This document shows, in pieces, positions 62,902 through 64,000 of a stretch of DNA of 64,000 nt (the first letter of the stretch is position 1; each line of letters opens with the position of its first letter). Location: positions 1-64,000 of the forward strand of contig NZ_CP046401.1 of the NCBI RefSeq assembly GCF_009762775.1, in the 5' to 3' direction. The position numbers and the translations under genes were made by a program. The stretch comes from Maribellus comscasis (GTDB lineage: Bacteria > Bacteroidota > Bacteroidia > Bacteroidales > Prolixibacteraceae). The notes under the pieces were generated by a model. It was not told where the DNA came from, ran no database searches, and saw only the letters and a list, made by a program, of their open reading frames with translations.

Positions 62902-64000
62902 ATGAGAATACGTATTACACTTTTCATTCTAATTTCAATTCTTCTTTTTTCTAATCGAATTATGGGTCAAACGTATAACGATTTGACAGTAAATAAAGCT
63001 GATTCACTTGCTTTGGTTGATATATATAATAATCTGGATGGAGACAACTGGTATTTCTGGACTGGATTTCATTTCTGGTTTCGTGGATACTGGGTTGTAG
63101 GCTGGGGTGGAATTGGAATAAATAATCACCGGGTTGACAGCGTTGACCTATCATGGGCTTACTTAAAAGGGACTATCCCAAGCTCAATAGGAGACTTAAC
63201 CGAATTAAAGTATTTAGACTTACAAAGCCTGAAAGATTCGGTATATGGTGGGATGCCGAATGAAATGGGCAACTTAACCAAACTTGAACATTTGGCACTT
63301 AACATCCGTACTGAGATGAATATTCCTTCTTATATATGCACATTTAATAACCTGGAAGTGCTTAAACTGGGCAGTAATTTTACAGGTAATATTCCAACAG
63401 AACTGGGGAACCTGGTTAAATTACAGAAGCTTTACCTGTCGGGTAATAATTTAGAAAGCAATATACCATCAGAACTGGGAAATTTAACCAATTTAGATAT
63501 ACTTTACCTTTCCTCAAATAATCTTGAAGGTAACATCCCTCCGGAACTGGGTAATCTGAACCGTCTAAGTTGGCTTATGCTGAATGATAATAACATTGGG
63601 GGAACCATCCCTCCGGAACTGGGAAATTTAGATAGTTTAAGCTGGTTTAACCTATATAATAATAACCTGGAAGGAACTATACCGCCGGAACTGGGTAATC
63701 TAAGTAAATTAGATCGTTTAAACCTGCACGACAACAACCTGTCAGGAGCTATTCCACCTGAACTTGGGAATTTAGCCAGTATGACAAAACTTTACCTGCA
63801 CAATAATAATTTGGAGGGTACAATTCCCTCTCAACTAGGCAATTTAGCTAACCTGAACTATCTATACCTAAACAATAATAATCTGGAAAGTCCCATTCCT
63901 GCTGAATTAGGAAATCTAAGTAAACTACAGAACGTTTATGTAAACGACAATAAATTCAATTTTACTGATTTAGAAATATTTGCCAGTAAAGATTTAGATA
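62902..64000 (+). CDS. Leucine-rich-repeat surface protein (partial)
   Basis: The 366 residues visible run off the window. A signal peptide (about 1-22, ending RIMGQ) is followed by a cap with DGDNWYFW. At least twelve plant-type LRRs of 24 residues follow, for example NLTNLDILYLSSNNLEGNIP. The repeats match the SDS22/RI-like consensus LxxLxLxxNxLxGxIPxELGNL seen in large Bacteroidetes surface proteins, often with a T9SS tail. It probably binds polysaccharide or protein ligands. Confidence 0.85.
   Translation, partial: MRIRITLFILISILLFSNRIMGQTYNDLTVNKADSLALVDIYNNLDGDNWYFWTGFHFWFRGYWVVGWGGIGINNHRVDSVDLSWAYLKGTIPSSIGDLTELKYLDLQSLKDSVYGGMPNEMGNLTKLEHLALNIRTEMNIPSYICTFNNLEVLKLGSNFTGNIPTELGNLVKLQKLYLSGNNLESNIPSELGNLTNLDILYLSSNNLEGNIPPELGNLNRLSWLMLNDNNIGGTIPPELGNLDSLSWFNLYNNNLEGTIPPELGNLSKLDRLNLHDNNLSGAIPPELGNLASMTKLYLHNNNLEGTIPSQLGNLANLNYLYLNNNNLESPIPAELGNLSKLQNVYVNDNKFNFTDLEIFASKDLD

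Overview
The window is chromosomal DNA from a member of the Bacteroidota. Signs of this are promoters with the Bacteroidetes sigma -7 box TAnnTTTG (exact copies before tRNA-Leu, pyrB, the porin operon, the M16 peptidase and others), weak or absent Shine-Dalgarno sequences, a type IX secretion tail on a rhodanese protein, many secreted glycoside hydrolases, and the rpmB-rpmG-DUF4295-ftsY block. The family-level guess (Marinilabiliales, Prolixibacteraceae-like) is inference only. Base 1 is the first base of dnaA, so the window probably begins at the conventional start of a circular chromosome.

Layout. 1-4.6 kb: dnaA, an EamA transporter, a YigZ/IMPACT protein, and pyrB-pyrI behind an attenuator-like leader. 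4.7-11.9 kb: a tRNA-Leu(CAG) whose last 16 bases are repeated at 11836-11851. This marks a tRNA-targeted island that holds a 1.7 kb insertion sequence, an AraC regulator and a four-gene corrinoid methyl-transfer operon: corrinoid protein, UroD-type methyltransferase fused to thioredoxin, CobW GTPase, and B12-reactivation protein. 11.7-12.8 kb: repeated integrase-arm-like sites, decayed DNA and a broken sulfatase end. 12.8-22.2 kb: a secreted arabinan-degrading pair (GH43, GH51), glutathione peroxidase, a candidate small RNA, tRNA-Gly, a Tat-exported oxidoreductase, and an AraC/START/C45-hydrolase group. 22.2-32.2 kb: an AddA-like helicase-nuclease, a nucleotidyltransferase, a glycosyltransferase, an M16 peptidase and a HAD phosphatase. 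32.3-36.9 kb: an accessory stretch (acetyltransferase, S41 peptidase, XRE membrane protein) in which related non-coding repeats follow individual genes like cassettes, then a 21-bp palindromic repeat array. 36.9-42.6 kb: a minus-strand sugar cluster with a DUF5060/DUF4038 hydrolase, a GntR-type sensor-regulator, a DUF6786 lipoprotein and fucose isomerase.

43-53.5 kb: the T9SS rhodanese, a DUF5686 outer membrane protein, and a six-gene operon (porin, imelysin, two di-heme DUF1111 oxidoreductases around a mono-heme lipoprotein, and an FMN-bind-like protein). The operon looks like an envelope redox and metal-handling system. 53.6-60.4 kb: a LuxR regulator overlapping a hemerythrin protein, a dicarboxylate symporter, a LytS/LytTR two-component pair, and a serine-hydrolase-fold lipoprotein that lacks the catalytic lysine. 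60.4-62.4 kb: TraR/DksA, ftsY, DUF4295, rpmG and rpmB. The window ends inside a leucine-rich-repeat surface protein.

The best candidates for undescribed biology are the island-borne corrinoid operon with its UroD-thioredoxin fusion, the imelysin/di-heme/FMN operon, and the cassette-like repeats.
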